Under the pieces are notes generated by a model. It did no database searches. It saw only the letters and a list, made by a program, of their open reading frames with translations, and had not been told where the DNA came from. Both the position numbers and the translations under genes were made by a program. Positions 5,975-6,154 of a stretch of DNA of 6,154 bases are shown piece after piece. This DNA is from Hyphomicrobiaceae bacterium. GTDB lineage: Bacteria > Pseudomonadota > Alphaproteobacteria > Rhizobiales > Hyphomicrobiaceae. Every line of letters begins with the position of its first letter. Positions within the stretch are counted from its first letter, which is position 1. The stretch is from positions 1 to 6,154 of the forward strand of contig JAGRKR010000433.1 in NCBI GenBank assembly GCA_020442225.1, read 5' to 3'.

Positions 5975-6154
5975 TCACAGGATGCGGCCGAAGAAAGCGC
6001 CGCCGATGCGGACGACCGCATCGACACCGAGCGGCCCCTTCACCACGGCCGGGTCGGCCACGATGTCGTAGCTCGCTTCGAGGCTCTTCACGAGCAGCCA
6101 GTGGAACGTGTCGCCGGTTTCCTCGTTGGTCAGCACCCGGTGAGCGACGACGCG
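5975..6154 (-). CDS. C-terminal end of an unrecognised protein, convergent gene
   Basis: On the minus strand a frame is open from the window edge (6154) to a TGA at 5977-5975, giving 59 residues with no start codon needed inside the window. It includes DTFHWLLVKSLEASYDIVAD and ends in RIGGAFFGRIL. That this is a real gene rests on codon use: about 90% of third positions are G or C, with a varied, ordinary amino acid composition and few arginines, unlike the arginine-rich shadow frames elsewhere in this DNA. I do not recognise the family and see no catalytic motif. The gene is convergent with the oxidoreductase pair, with only 31 nt between stop codons, so it is not in their operon and its link to them is unknown. 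Confidence 0.7.
   Translation of the reverse strand, partial: RVVAHRVLTNEETGDTFHWLLVKSLEASYDIVADPAVVKGPLGVDAVVRIGGAFFGRIL

Noticed and set aside
5818..6027. A 69-codon minus-strand frame at the right end
   Set aside because: It overlaps the end of the hydrolase gene and lies in a different frame from the better-supported minus-strand coding end at 6154-5975.
1..6154. Mobile elements, CRISPR arrays, tRNA or rRNA genes
   Set aside because: No transposase motif, terminal inverted repeats, spaced short repeats or structural RNA signatures were seen on either strand.

Overview
The window is G+C-rich bacterial DNA (roughly two thirds G+C by eye, with third codon positions almost all G or C). It holds four genes: the 3' end of a class I polyphosphate kinase 2, two tandem paralogous FAD oxidoreductases of the GMC/cholesterol-oxidase family, and the 3' end of an unrecognised gene on the opposite strand. 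The class I PPK2 sequence together with the base composition fits an alphaproteobacterium (Hyphomicrobiales-like). That is an inference from style, not a proof.

Layout. Bases 1-478 encode the C-terminal 158 residues of PPK2. Bases 479-663 are a non-coding gap. It carries a 9-bp perfect hairpin (535-562), which may end the ppk2 transcript, and a 7-bp perfect inverted repeat (618-647) just upstream of the next gene. Bases 664-2466 encode a 600-residue stand-alone GMC oxidoreductase. After 18 nt containing a strong Shine-Dalgarno sequence, bases 2485-5943 encode an 1152-residue protein with three parts: a GMC oxidoreductase paralogous to the first gene, a beta-rich middle region of unknown function (about residues 588-790), and an alpha/beta hydrolase resembling acid lipases/steryl-ester hydrolases (about 813-1152). 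Bases 6154-5975 (minus strand) encode the last 59 residues of a convergent gene.

How the genes may work together. The two GMC genes almost certainly form one transcription unit. Both GMC domains carry a CxxCxxCxxxC cluster, also found in the mycobacterial ChoD-type proteins, which could hold an iron-sulfur cluster. A cholesterol-oxidase-like domain fused to an acid-lipase-like domain suggests a two-step enzyme acting on a hydroxylated lipid, sterol-like or isoprenoid ester: acyl release or transfer plus alcohol oxidation. The substrate cannot be read from the sequence.

The most interesting points are these. The hydrolase has a cysteine (C919) where serine is expected, and asparagine/glutamate instead of aspartate at the acid position. 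The two GMC active sites differ (His/His versus His/Asn). The two GMC genes lie in the same reading frame, separated by a single TGA-C stop and six codons.
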